Source of the DNA: Gammaproteobacteria bacterium
Lineage (GTDB): Bacteria > Pseudomonadota > Gammaproteobacteria > HK1
NCBI GenBank assembly: GCA_013042035.1
Contig: JABDQX010000252.1
Span: forward strand, 1 to 5,959
Direction: 5' to 3'
Length of the DNA: 5,959 nt
This document shows, one piece after another, positions 1 through 5,959 of this stretch. Position 1 is the stretch's first letter; the number at the start of each line of letters is the position of its first letter. The notes below the pieces were generated by a model that worked only from the letters and a program-made list of their open reading frames with translations, made no database searches and was not told the DNA's origin. The position numbers and the translations under genes were made by a program.

Positions 1-1645
1 CACCTACACCGAGAGAAAAGGCCGGAATATACCCGAACAGGAAGGGCCCCAGGTAGAGGAACTTGGCAAACTTAAAGGAGGTAAATGCTGTTTTCCACAT
101 GTTGGCCTTGGCGATGGTGGCCCCGGCGAATGCCGCGATACACACCGGGGGCGTGATGTTGGAGTCCTGGGAGAGCCAATAGACGATCATGTGGGCGGCA
201 ATGGCGCCCATCACGACCATCTCACCGGTAAATGGATCGAAAACCTGTATCGACTGAAGCGCTGGGACAGCGACGACGGCGGTGATGAGATAGGCCGCCG
301 TGACCGGTACGCCCATGCCGAGCACCAGGGAGGCCAGCGCGATGAACAAGATAGTGAGAAAGAGACTGCCGTCGGCCAATTCAATGACGATATCCGCGAA
401 GGTAAGCACCAGCCCGCTGAACGTCAATACACCGATAATAATGCCGATGACGCCGACGGTGGCGCCGATTTTGAGGCTGTTGTCCGCTCCGGCGCGGGAG
501 GCGTCGACGAAGCCCTTGAGAAAAATCCGGGTATCCTTGCGGAACCAACTGACGACGATGCAGGCAATGATGCCGAGAATGGCGGCGTACGCCGGAGAGT
601 AACCCGAGAGCATGAAGATCGTAATCACGACCAGAGGGAGGACATAGAACCACTCCTTTTTCATGATCTCCATGGCGCTTTCTTCGGAGCGTTTCCCCAC
701 GAGATTGTTCTTTTTGGCCTCGTAATGGACCATCACGTACACGCTGAAAAAGTACATCAAGGCGGGGAAGATGGCGACCAGCATGATTGTCGAGTAGGGA
801 ATGCCGGTCAATTCCGCCATGATGAAGCCGCCGGCCCCCATGATTGGCGGCATGAACATGCCGCCCAATGAGGCGGCAGGTTCAATGCCACCAGCCACAT
901 GGGGCTTGAAGCCGGCCTTTTTCATCATCGGGATGGTAAAAGCGCCGGTGGATACGGTATTGGCGATGGCGCTGCCGGAAATGGAACCGAAGAACCCGCT
1001 GGCAATGACGGACACCTTGGCCGGTCCCCCGATCTTGTGACCGACGGCGGCAAGGGGAAAATCAATAAAAAACCGCTGGGCGCCGCTTTTTTCGAGAAAC
1101 GCCCCGAACAGCACGAACAGCAATACATAGGTTGCCAGGACATTGGCCATGATCCCGAACACACCGTCGCTTTTGTAAAAGATACTGGTGCACAATTCGG
1201 TGAAATCGGCCCCGGCGTGGGAGATAGTATCGGGGACATAGGCGCCATAGACGCCATAGAGCAGAAAGACGCCGCCAATAACGACGAAAATGGTCCCAAC
1301 TACACGTCTGGCGAGCTCGACGCCAATGAGTACGCCAACGACCGCTACAGCCATATCAAGCGGGGTCTCCGCGCCGGCGCGGTAGTTGATGACTTCGAAA
1401 TTCGCGATCCAGTAACCGATGCTGCCAATGGAAAGAATAATCAGGATATAGTCCACTATCCGCATCAGCACGGTGGTGGACTTGTAGAGCATGAAAACGA
1501 GGATGTAGGTGATAAGGACATAGACGCCGCGGTGATATTGGGTTGCGGCAGGTTGGATAACGGCAGCGTAGGAATAGAAAAGGACGAGACTGACTGCCAG
1601 AAAATCGAACGCTATTTTTTCTATTGTATGGAGTTTTTCGTACAT
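1..1645 (-). CDS. TAXI-type TRAP transporter permease, fused small/large (DctQ-DctM-like) subunit, C-terminus cut by window edge
   Basis: This is the membrane component of a TRAP secondary transporter, importing a solute delivered by the periplasmic binding protein using an ion gradient. Reading the minus strand from the ATG at 1645 gives 548 uninterrupted residues to the window edge, with no stop. An in-frame TAA lies eight codons upstream, so this is the first ATG available. Residues about 10-140 hold several hydrophobic segments resembling the 4-TM small-subunit part. From about 160 on is the DctM-like part, with typical motifs: GSISGSAIANTVSTGAFTIP (221-240), GGMFMPPIMGAGGFIMAE (261-278), LGMGVPVTAAYLI (442-454) and DSNITPPVCIAAFAGA (494-509). 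The family is usually about 600-700 residues or more, so perhaps 100 or more residues are missing. The gene lies 166 bases after the TAXI binding-protein gene, its natural partner. A GAGG at 1657-1660 is the likely ribosome binding site, 11 bases from the ATG and inside a hairpin. Family assignment is firm; the substrate is unknown. Confidence 0.93.
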   Translation of the reverse strand, partial: MYEKLHTIEKIAFDFLAVSLVLFYSYAAVIQPAATQYHRGVYVLITYILVFMLYKSTTVLMRIVDYILIILSIGSIGYWIANFEVINYRAGAETPLDMAVAVVGVLIGVELARRVVGTIFVVIGGVFLLYGVYGAYVPDTISHAGADFTELCTSIFYKSDGVFGIMANVLATYVLLFVLFGAFLEKSGAQRFFIDFPLAAVGHKIGGPAKVSVIASGFFGSISGSAIANTVSTGAFTIPMMKKAGFKPHVAGGIEPAASLGGMFMPPIMGAGGFIMAELTGIPYSTIMLVAIFPALMYFFSVYVMVHYEAKKNNLVGKRSEESAMEIMKKEWFYVLPLVVITIFMLSGYSPAYAAILGIIACIVVSWFRKDTRIFLKGFVDASRAGADNSLKIGATVGVIGIIIGVLTFSGLVLTFADIVIELADGSLFLTILFIALASLVLGMGVPVTAAYLITAVVAVPALQSIQVFDPFTGEMVVMGAIAAHMIVYWLSQDSNITPPVCIAAFAGATIAKANMWKTAFTSFKFAKFLYLGPFLFGYIPAFSLGVG

Positions 1646-1647
1646 GA

Positions 1648-1685
1648 ATAATTTTGCCTCGCAAAATTATGCCCTGCAAAATTAC
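1648..1685 (-). promoter_or_regulatory. Hairpin over permease ribosome binding site, with a competing third arm
   Basis: A perfect 10-bp inverted repeat (ATAATTTTGC at 1648-1657, GCAAAATTAT at 1661-1670) with a 3-base loop ends two bases before the permease ATG. On the transcript the GAGG ribosome-binding candidate (1657-1660) forms the loop and the first base of the 3' arm. A further copy of the 5' arm (1676-1685, nine of ten bases identical) lies just upstream and could pair with the same 3' arm instead, giving two mutually exclusive folds. The repeats are seen directly. A role in limiting or switching translation is inference. Confidence 0.5.
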
Positions 1686-1714
1686 ATTGGCCCGTTTCGC
1701 GGGACACAGAATTT

Positions 1715-1720
1715 ATTATA
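1715..1720 (-). promoter_or_regulatory. Possible -10 box (TATAAT) ahead of the permease gene
   Basis: The minus strand carries an exact TATAAT about 70 bases upstream of the permease ATG and downstream of the terminator-like hairpin. No good -35 hexamer lies 16-18 bases further upstream, and the surroundings are AT-rich, so chance is a real possibility. If active, it would start a roughly 60-base leader containing the ribosome-site hairpin and let the permease be transcribed without the binding-protein gene. Confidence 0.2.
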
Positions 1721-1731
1721 TTAAATGGTAT

Positions 1732-1771
1732 AAAAAAATGAGGGGTGACCGAACCAAAAAACCGACCACCC
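1732..1771 (-). terminator. Terminator-like hairpin between binding-protein and permease genes
   Basis: On the minus strand GGGTGGTCGG (1771 down to 1762) pairs with TCGGTCACCC (1752 down to 1743). This gives ten base pairs, three of them G-U wobbles, around a 9-base loop. Four bases later comes a run of seven T (1738-1732). The shape is that of an intrinsic terminator, but the wobbles and the 4-base gap before the U run suggest it is leaky. It sits about 40 bases after the binding-protein stop. Partial termination here would make more binding protein than permease, a common arrangement in binding-protein-dependent importers. Confidence 0.5.
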
Positions 1772-1789
1772 TTCATGTGCTGCTATAAA

Positions 1790-1814
1790 TAAATTTCGGC
1801 GCGGTTGAAATTTA
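1790..1814 (-). repeat. Inverted repeat spanning the binding-protein stop codon
   Basis: TAAATTTC (1790-1797) and GAAATTTA (1807-1814) are perfect 8-bp arms around a 9-base loop. The stop codon of the binding-protein gene (1812-1814) is part of one arm. On the transcript it would form a short, mostly A-U hairpin. It might protect the 3' end of the binding-protein message or add to termination at 1732-1771. It is weak enough to be incidental. Confidence 0.4.
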
Positions 1815-2783
1815 CTTCAGGATACCCTTTTCCTTCCAGAACTTGATGGCTCCCGGATGCATCGGCGTCACAATACCCTTGGCGCCATTTTCAATGCCCA
1901 TTTCCTTGAAGGTTTTTTTCTGGCTCGCCATGTGGGCCAATCCCTCTTCGGTGTAGATCAGGGATAGGAGTTTGTATACCGTCTCACTGGGAACCTTGGC
2001 GTTTGCTACCCAGAGTGTGGAATCCTGGAAAGAGGGTGTTTCGACATCCACGCCCTTGTAGGTTCCCGCGGGAATGGAAAGCTTGGCGAAATAGGGATAT
2101 TCATCGAAGAAACCGCTTTCGGTCGCGTCCTTATCGAGATCGATCATTGCAATGTCATTGGTCTGGGCCGCCATGATGACCGCGCCACTGGGAAAAGCAG
2201 TGAAGAGCCAGAATGCATCGAGCTGATTATTGCCGAAGGCAGTGGCGGCATCGTTGTAACCCATGGCATTGCGTTCGACCTTGTCCCATATGCCAAGATG
2301 GCTGAAGAAGAGTTCGCAGTTGGCGAAGGCGCCAGAGCCGGCATTGCCGACACCGACTTTTTTACCGATCAGATCCTTTGTGCTTTTGATGCCGGAATCG
2401 GCGCGAACCACTAATTGCGCCGGTGCGCCATAGAGGTAGGAAACGGCTAGAACGTCGTCGTATTTTTTGGGGTCATTTTTTAGTTTTCCTTCCATGCCCA
2501 GATAGACATGTCCAGAGTAGACAACACCAAAATCAGATTTTCCGCTGTTTACTCTACGCAGGTTTTCAACGGAACCGGCGGACGACTGAGCCTTGACATT
2601 GAGTCCGGCTTCCTTGACTGGATCATAGACCTGAATCGCATTCGCGACGATCTGGAATGTTCCACCAGCAGGGCCACCGCCGAATACGATTCGCTCAGCG
2701 GCGCTGGAAAGAGCAGGAATGGTCAATGTTGTTGCCAGAAATAACATGCCGCTCAGAAGGCGGAATCGTTTTTTTTGTTTCAT
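1812..2783 (-). CDS. TAXI family TRAP transporter solute-binding protein, periplasmic
   Basis: This 323-residue protein should be exported and capture a small solute for the TRAP permease encoded just downstream. Residues 1-29 form a classic signal peptide: KQKKR basic start, hydrophobic core LLSGMLFLATTLTIPAL, and a SSAA cleavage region, leaving about 294 mature residues. There is no lipobox cysteine, so it should be soluble. TAXI hallmarks are the early FGGGPAGGTFQIVANAI (about 34-50), SSAGSVENLRRVNSGKSDFGVV (about 67-88), the GKKVGVGNAGSGA stretch in the middle, and the C-terminal MHPGAIKFWKEKGI. Length is normal for the family. The ATG at 2783 has AGGGGG ten bases upstream (2794-2799). 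Characterised TAXI proteins bind glutamate or other small carboxylates, but the ligand here cannot be read from sequence. The gene stands 205 bases after lnt, with its own candidate promoter region, and terminator-like structures follow it. Confidence 0.94.
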   Translation of the reverse strand: MKQKKRFRLLSGMLFLATTLTIPALSSAAERIVFGGGPAGGTFQIVANAIQVYDPVKEAGLNVKAQSSAGSVENLRRVNSGKSDFGVVYSGHVYLGMEGKLKNDPKKYDDVLAVSYLYGAPAQLVVRADSGIKSTKDLIGKKVGVGNAGSGAFANCELFFSHLGIWDKVERNAMGYNDAATAFGNNQLDAFWLFTAFPSGAVIMAAQTNDIAMIDLDKDATESGFFDEYPYFAKLSIPAGTYKGVDVETPSFQDSTLWVANAKVPSETVYKLLSLIYTEEGLAHMASQKKTFKEMGIENGAKGIVTPMHPGAIKFWKEKGILK

Positions 2784-2876
2784 TGCTTAAGTGCCCCCTA
2801 GTTTTAAGGTTATGGGGTTATCATCATATTTTGATCACTCGAACCTCATGGGAAACTGTATAAGGCCCGCAGCATA

Positions 2877-2901
2877 AGTACTATCGATTATCGGTAGTGC
2901 T
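2877..2901. promoter_or_regulatory. Imperfect 25-base palindrome, possible operator upstream of the TRAP genes
   Basis: AGTACTATCGAT (2877-2888) and ATCGGTAGTGCT (2890-2901) are inverted copies about the central T at 2889, matching at 10 of 12 positions. The site is about 94 bases upstream of the binding-protein ATG and downstream of the candidate promoter at 2956-2985. That size and symmetry suit a dimeric repressor or activator. In the minus-strand transcript the two mismatches become C-A, which favours a DNA site over an RNA hairpin. No particular regulator is recognised. Confidence 0.35.
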
Positions 2902-2955
2902 CATGGGTTTTGATCGACCTGTCTGACGTCTCATGACCGTCGCCATCAATTTTGA

Positions 2956-2985
2956 TTTATACCCTAATCGTGCCCGGCCATACAA
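2956..2985 (-). promoter_or_regulatory. Candidate promoter for the TRAP binding-protein gene
   Basis: On the minus strand TTGTAT (2980-2985) and TATAAA (2956-2961) are 18 bases apart. The -10 matches the sigma-70 consensus at five of six positions; the -35 matches only at TTG. It lies just after the lnt stop codon and would give a leader of about 165 bases before the binding-protein ATG. This is a weak consensus match supported mainly by position. Confidence 0.3.
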
Positions 2986-2988
2986 CCT

Positions 2989-4647
2989 TTAATATGTTCT
3001 ATGTCCGTATGTATTCGACAGTATGTATCCGGCAATCAATGCGGCCAGGGCCAGCAACACAATTACCCAATCCCCATACCGGATATAGGGTGTTGCGCCA
3101 ACCATCCCCGTAACGGTTCCCGCGAGTACGGATGCCTGGAATTGTGGCACCCGAGCGATAACGTGGCCTTTGGGATCGATGAGTGCGCTGATGCCGGTGT
3201 TGGTCGCCCGTAGCAGGTAACGCCCGGATTCTCTGGCACGCAGCCGGGCCATTTGCAGATTTTGATGGGGCCCAAGGGAATCACCGAACCAAGCATCATT
3301 GCTGACATTGACCAGCAAGGTTGCCTGGGGCAGCGATGCGATGATATCCCGTCCGAAAGTGGCTTCGTAACACACTGACACGCCGATTTCCTGCCCGGCC
3401 ACAAGAAGCGGCGTCTGTTCCGGTGGCCCCGAACTGAAATCGGACATGGGGATCATCAAAAAATCCAGTATCCCCCGAAGAATGCCGGCCATGGGCAGGT
3501 ATTCCCCGAATGGGACCAGATGCCGCTTGTGATAGAACAGATCGCGTTCATCCCCGGCGTTATCCTCACCGGTAATTGCCGCGACGCTGTTGAAGTATCG
3601 CCGTTCTTTCCCTGCGTTGGTGGCAACCGCCATCCCCAGAAGGATATCCGTATCATAATCCCCCGCCTCTCGCTGCAATTGGGCGATAACATCCGTGAAG
3701 TCATGATAAAAACCGGGCAGCGCGGTCTCCGGCCACACTACCAGATCACGGGAGCGTTGCTCTCGGGTCATGGACAGGTAGCGATCGAGCGTCGCTTGCC
3801 GCTGTTCCGGACGCCATTTAATCTCCTGAGGGATATTGCCCTGGATCAATGCGACGTCTACCTGCGTGCCCGTGGGCGTTGTCCATGCCATATGTCCGAG
3901 GGCAATGCCCCCACCCCAAAGTCCGACCCCGATCATCAGAAGCATTGATAATCCCGCAATACGTGTTTTCGTGGAGGCAACTTTCGTGATGGTCCAATTA
4001 CCGCCAACAACAACCTGAAACGCCAGTAATACGAGCCCGGCGCACAGCGCGCTCGCCCACCCCACGCCATAGACACCGAATAGTGGTGCAAACCCGGCCA
4101 GGGGAGAATCCACATGGGCATAACCGATCTGCAACCAGGGAAAACCGGTGAGGAACCAGCCACGCACCCATTCCTGCAGCACCCATCCCGCGGGCAGTAC
4201 CAGCAATAGCAGGCCTGGATGGGATAGCTGAATGCAGCGCGAGCCCTGTGCTTTTTTGGGTGGTGGGACTGTCGACAAAAGCCTCATGAAAAATCCGAAC
4301 AACGCCGGATAGAGGGCAAGGATCATCACCAAGGCACCGGTCAGTAACAATGCCGGAGGGAGCGCGACGGCGGCAAACTTGAAGCTCTCATGGATCCAAA
4401 ACACCCCAATGCCGAACATGGAAAGCCCAAACAGCCACCCTCGCCATAGCGCGCGCCGAGGCGTCGAATCGAGCACGACGGCAAACAACAAGGCCAGCGC
4501 GAGGATTGTTAACCCATACAGACCGAAGGGGGCAAAAGAAAACGGCATCATCAGGCCCGCCGCCAGGGCGAGCGCGTCGCCGATAACAGGGTGCGTATCG
4601 AGTTGCCACGCGGATGCTGCCGCGGGCTCGCTAGTCCTGGTCTTCAT
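2989..4647 (-). CDS. lnt: Apolipoprotein N-acyltransferase
   Basis: Lnt is an inner-membrane enzyme that transfers an acyl chain from phospholipid to the N-terminal cysteine of apolipoprotein, the last step of lipoprotein maturation before Lol sorting. The 552-residue product (E. coli about 512) starts with several membrane segments (about 25-60, 68-90, 95-122, 145-160, 185-212, 230-250). A periplasmic nitrilase-like domain follows at about 262-510, then a final membrane helix at about 525-545. The catalytic triad is intact: Glu307 in VVWPETALPGF, Lys374 in FYHKRHLVPFGEYLP and Cys426 in VSVCYEATFG. The conserved NVSNDAWFGDSLGPHQNL and RATNTGISALIDPKG stretches are also present. The start overlaps the end of the upstream hydrolase gene by 17 bases. 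Only a weak GGAA (4652-4655), four bases before the ATG, serves as a ribosome site, so translational coupling is likely. Neither the usual corC/ybeX neighbour nor any other lipoprotein gene is in the window. Confidence 0.97.
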   Translation of the reverse strand: MKTRTSEPAAASAWQLDTHPVIGDALALAAGLMMPFSFAPFGLYGLTILALALLFAVVLDSTPRRALWRGWLFGLSMFGIGVFWIHESFKFAAVALPPALLLTGALVMILALYPALFGFFMRLLSTVPPPKKAQGSRCIQLSHPGLLLLVLPAGWVLQEWVRGWFLTGFPWLQIGYAHVDSPLAGFAPLFGVYGVGWASALCAGLVLLAFQVVVGGNWTITKVASTKTRIAGLSMLLMIGVGLWGGGIALGHMAWTTPTGTQVDVALIQGNIPQEIKWRPEQRQATLDRYLSMTREQRSRDLVVWPETALPGFYHDFTDVIAQLQREAGDYDTDILLGMAVATNAGKERRYFNSVAAITGEDNAGDERDLFYHKRHLVPFGEYLPMAGILRGILDFLMIPMSDFSSGPPEQTPLLVAGQEIGVSVCYEATFGRDIIASLPQATLLVNVSNDAWFGDSLGPHQNLQMARLRARESGRYLLRATNTGISALIDPKGHVIARVPQFQASVLAGTVTGMVGATPYIRYGDWVIVLLALAALIAGYILSNTYGHRTY

Positions 4648-5629
4648 CTATTTCCGATGGCGGTCTCGAAAGCGCGATGCTTTGTATAAAGGAATCAATC
4701 GCCTCGACCATTTGCGTCAATCCCGGTTCTTCCATCGGGTAGTGGCTGGCGTTTTCCAACATGACGAGCGTCGTGGCAACGTGCCCGATACGGTTCAGAA
4801 ATATTTCGCTGAGCGCCAAAGGCGTCCAGGTATCCGCCGCCGGCTGGGTAAGCAGGATAGGGCAAACCGTAAACGCCTCGGGTTCGATGGCAGGTTTGTA
4901 ACGTAGATAACTGGACAAAAAGCCGAGGCTTACCCAATTTCCGGCGGAGGATTTATCTTTCAAAAACACCTTGAGCGCATCCGGGTCATTGACCAGTCGG
5001 TGCATCTTCGCGGCAAGGCGCATGGGGATTTTGAGCCTGGAGAGCGGTGTATGGGCGGCAATATGGGCGAAGGGGGCGCCGATGCGGCTCATGAAGAGAT
5101 TCAGGGATGTCTTGTCGCGAACAGTTCGTTCACGCTGATCGAGAAATGTCATGCCGATGATGCCGGCGATCCTGTCGGCTCTCGCATCGACAGCCAAATG
5201 GGCCGCGACGTGGTAGGCCAGCATACCGCCGGCGCTTAGACCATATAGAAAGATGGGACGATCGTCCTTGGCCTGTTCGGCACGGATGAAGTCCGCGGCA
5301 AGGGCCACCCAATCATCATAGCTTACTCTTTCCTTTGGATTGACCTGAGTGAGTCCGTAGGTTGGCATATCAATGGCGATTACATCGTAGCCAAGCCTGA
5401 AAAGCGGCGCTCCGACAATCATCGACATCTGACGGCCATTGGTGCCGACGCCGTGGAACAATACGACCCTGGCCCGGGAATTTATATTTCCCAGGCGATC
5501 CAGATGGATCTTGTGGCCGCGCCATTGCCAGAATTCCTCCAGCGGCGTGGTCTCGGGAGTCAGGCGTTTTCCCCGGGGGAGGAATGCCTGGATATCTTTC
5601 CAGGCTTGTTGGTCGACGTACATTTTCAT
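4631..5629 (-). CDS. Alpha/beta hydrolase (serine hydrolase) of unknown substrate
   Basis: This is a cytoplasmic alpha/beta-fold hydrolase, probably an esterase, lipase or thioesterase-like enzyme. From the ATG at 5629 it has 332 residues and no signal peptide. In order: the oxyanion-hole strand VVLFHGVGTNGR (about 55-66), AIDMPTYGLT (about 85-94), the nucleophile elbow GLSAGG with Ser132, a helical lid region about 165-240, the acid strand with Asp266 in QPAADTWTP, and His296 in ENASHYPMEEPG. The triad looks complete. A GTG at 5647 in frame would add six residues; neither start has a good ribosome site, and the ATG is preferred by codon. The gene begins 43 bases after hisD and its last 17 bases overlap lnt, so the three are probably co-transcribed. 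The HYPMEEPG end is typical of hydrolases acting on small esters, but no substrate can be assigned. The link to lipoprotein acylation suggested by position is speculative. Confidence 0.9.
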   Translation of the reverse strand: MKMYVDQQAWKDIQAFLPRGKRLTPETTPLEEFWQWRGHKIHLDRLGNINSRARVVLFHGVGTNGRQMSMIVGAPLFRLGYDVIAIDMPTYGLTQVNPKERVSYDDWVALAADFIRAEQAKDDRPIFLYGLSAGGMLAYHVAAHLAVDARADRIAGIIGMTFLDQRERTVRDKTSLNLFMSRIGAPFAHIAAHTPLSRLKIPMRLAAKMHRLVNDPDALKVFLKDKSSAGNWVSLGFLSSYLRYKPAIEPEAFTVCPILLTQPAADTWTPLALSEIFLNRIGHVATTLVMLENASHYPMEEPGLTQMVEAIDSFIQSIALSRPPSEIDEDQD

Positions 5630-5672
5630 ACCGGCATCTTCATGCACTTTAACGTGCGCATAGATTGTTGCG

Positions 5673-5959
5673 TTAATTTATCCTTAATTCTGCGGATCGG
5701 GCATGGGCCTCCAATCCCTCGCCCCTGGCCAGAACGGATGCGGTTTTACCCAGTCGACTCGCCGCCGCCGGCGAACACCCGATGATGCTGGTGCGTTTTT
5801 GGAAATCATACACGCCGAGCGGCGAAGAAAACCGGGCAGTACAAGAAGTCGGCAACACGTGATTGGGACCGGCGCAATAATCACCCAGTGCCTCCGCCGT
5901 ATGGCGCCCCAGGAAGATGGCCCCCGCATGGTGGATCTTGGCAAGCAGCGCCTCCGGAT
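5673..5959 (-). CDS. hisD: Histidinol dehydrogenase, C-terminal 94 residues (N-terminus beyond window)
   Basis: HisD oxidises L-histidinol to L-histidine in two NAD-dependent steps, the end of histidine biosynthesis in the cytoplasm. Only the last 94 codons are present, ending in TAA at 5673-5675; the rest lies beyond the high-coordinate edge. Recognisable stretches are GAIFLGRHTAEALGDY, AGPNHVLPTS, ARFSSPLGVYDFQKRTS and the terminal GEGLEAHARSAELRI. By comparison with the E. coli enzyme, Asp26 of the fragment (in GDY) and His85 (in LEAHA) match the zinc ligands Asp360 and His419; their spacing of 59 residues is the same. His33 in NHVLPT and Glu80 fit the substrate-binding or catalytic positions. 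Nothing suggests a pseudogene. No hisC follows; the hydrolase gene comes next, after a gap of 43 bases. Confidence 0.95.
   Translation of the reverse strand, partial: PEALLAKIHHAGAIFLGRHTAEALGDYCAGPNHVLPTSCTARFSSPLGVYDFQKRTSIIGCSPAAASRLGKTASVLARGEGLEAHARSAELRIN

Noticed and set aside
899..1651. Long plus-strand open frame (250 codons) and a similar one at 191-871
   Set aside because: Both lie antisense to the TRAP permease gene, whose minus-strand frame shows clear family motifs. Their translations are rich in D, G, H and E with no recognisable domain, as expected for an antisense shadow of a hydrophobic protein.
1691..1703. Short hairpin CCCG/CGGG with a 5-base loop in the permease leader
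   Set aside because: Only four base pairs with no U run or conserved feature; too weak to list as a feature on its own.
2826..2838. TATGAT hexamer on the minus strand close to the binding-protein start as a possible -10 box
   Set aside because: There is no -35-like hexamer at suitable spacing, and the region is AT-rich, so the match is probably chance.
3520..3948. Plus-strand open frame of 142 codons inside lnt
   Set aside because: It is antisense to the catalytic domain of Lnt, has no recognisable domain, and lnt itself is intact with all key residues.
4379..4906. Plus-strand open frame of 175 codons across the lnt/hydrolase junction
   Set aside because: It is antisense to two well-supported genes and has a low-complexity, arginine-rich translation with no family resemblance.
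1..5959. Search by eye for mobile elements, CRISPR repeats, tRNA genes or toxin-antitoxin pairs
   Set aside because: No regularly spaced repeats, terminal inverted repeats, transposase motifs, tRNA-like folds or small paired genes were seen; nearly all sequence is accounted for by the five genes and two short gaps.

Overview
The window reads entirely on the minus strand and looks like an ordinary chromosomal stretch from a Gram-negative proteobacterium. Apolipoprotein N-acyltransferase implies diderm lipoprotein maturation, and the HisD tail has the 'LGVYDFQKR' form I associate with gamma- and betaproteobacteria. The genus cannot be named from this sequence. No mobile element, CRISPR array, tRNA, rRNA or defence system was seen.

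In transcription order (high to low coordinates) the first block is compact. It holds the 3' end of hisD (histidine biosynthesis, cut by the window edge), an alpha/beta hydrolase with an intact Ser-Asp-His triad, and lnt, whose start overlaps the end of the hydrolase gene by 17 bases. These three probably share a transcript. The hydrolase's substrate is unknown.

A 205-base gap (2784-2988) follows. It holds a candidate promoter and an imperfect 25-base palindrome, and it separates the first block from a transporter block.

The transporter block encodes a TAXI-type TRAP system: a secreted solute-binding protein (1812-2783) and, after a 166-base gap, a fused small-plus-large permease that runs off the low-coordinate edge (1645 to 1). 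The permease has no stop codon inside the window, so it is easily missed, and long antisense open frames lie over it. Together the two proteins would capture a small, probably anionic organic solute in the periplasm and import it using an ion gradient.

The 166-base gap between binding protein and permease is the most structured non-coding part of the window. It contains an inverted repeat over the binding-protein stop codon, a terminator-like hairpin with seven U residues, a TATAAT hexamer, and a perfect 10-bp hairpin over the permease ribosome binding site. A second upstream copy of one arm could compete for the same partner. This suggests that permease expression is set separately from, and probably below, that of the binding protein. 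I found no convincing evidence of a wholly new system.
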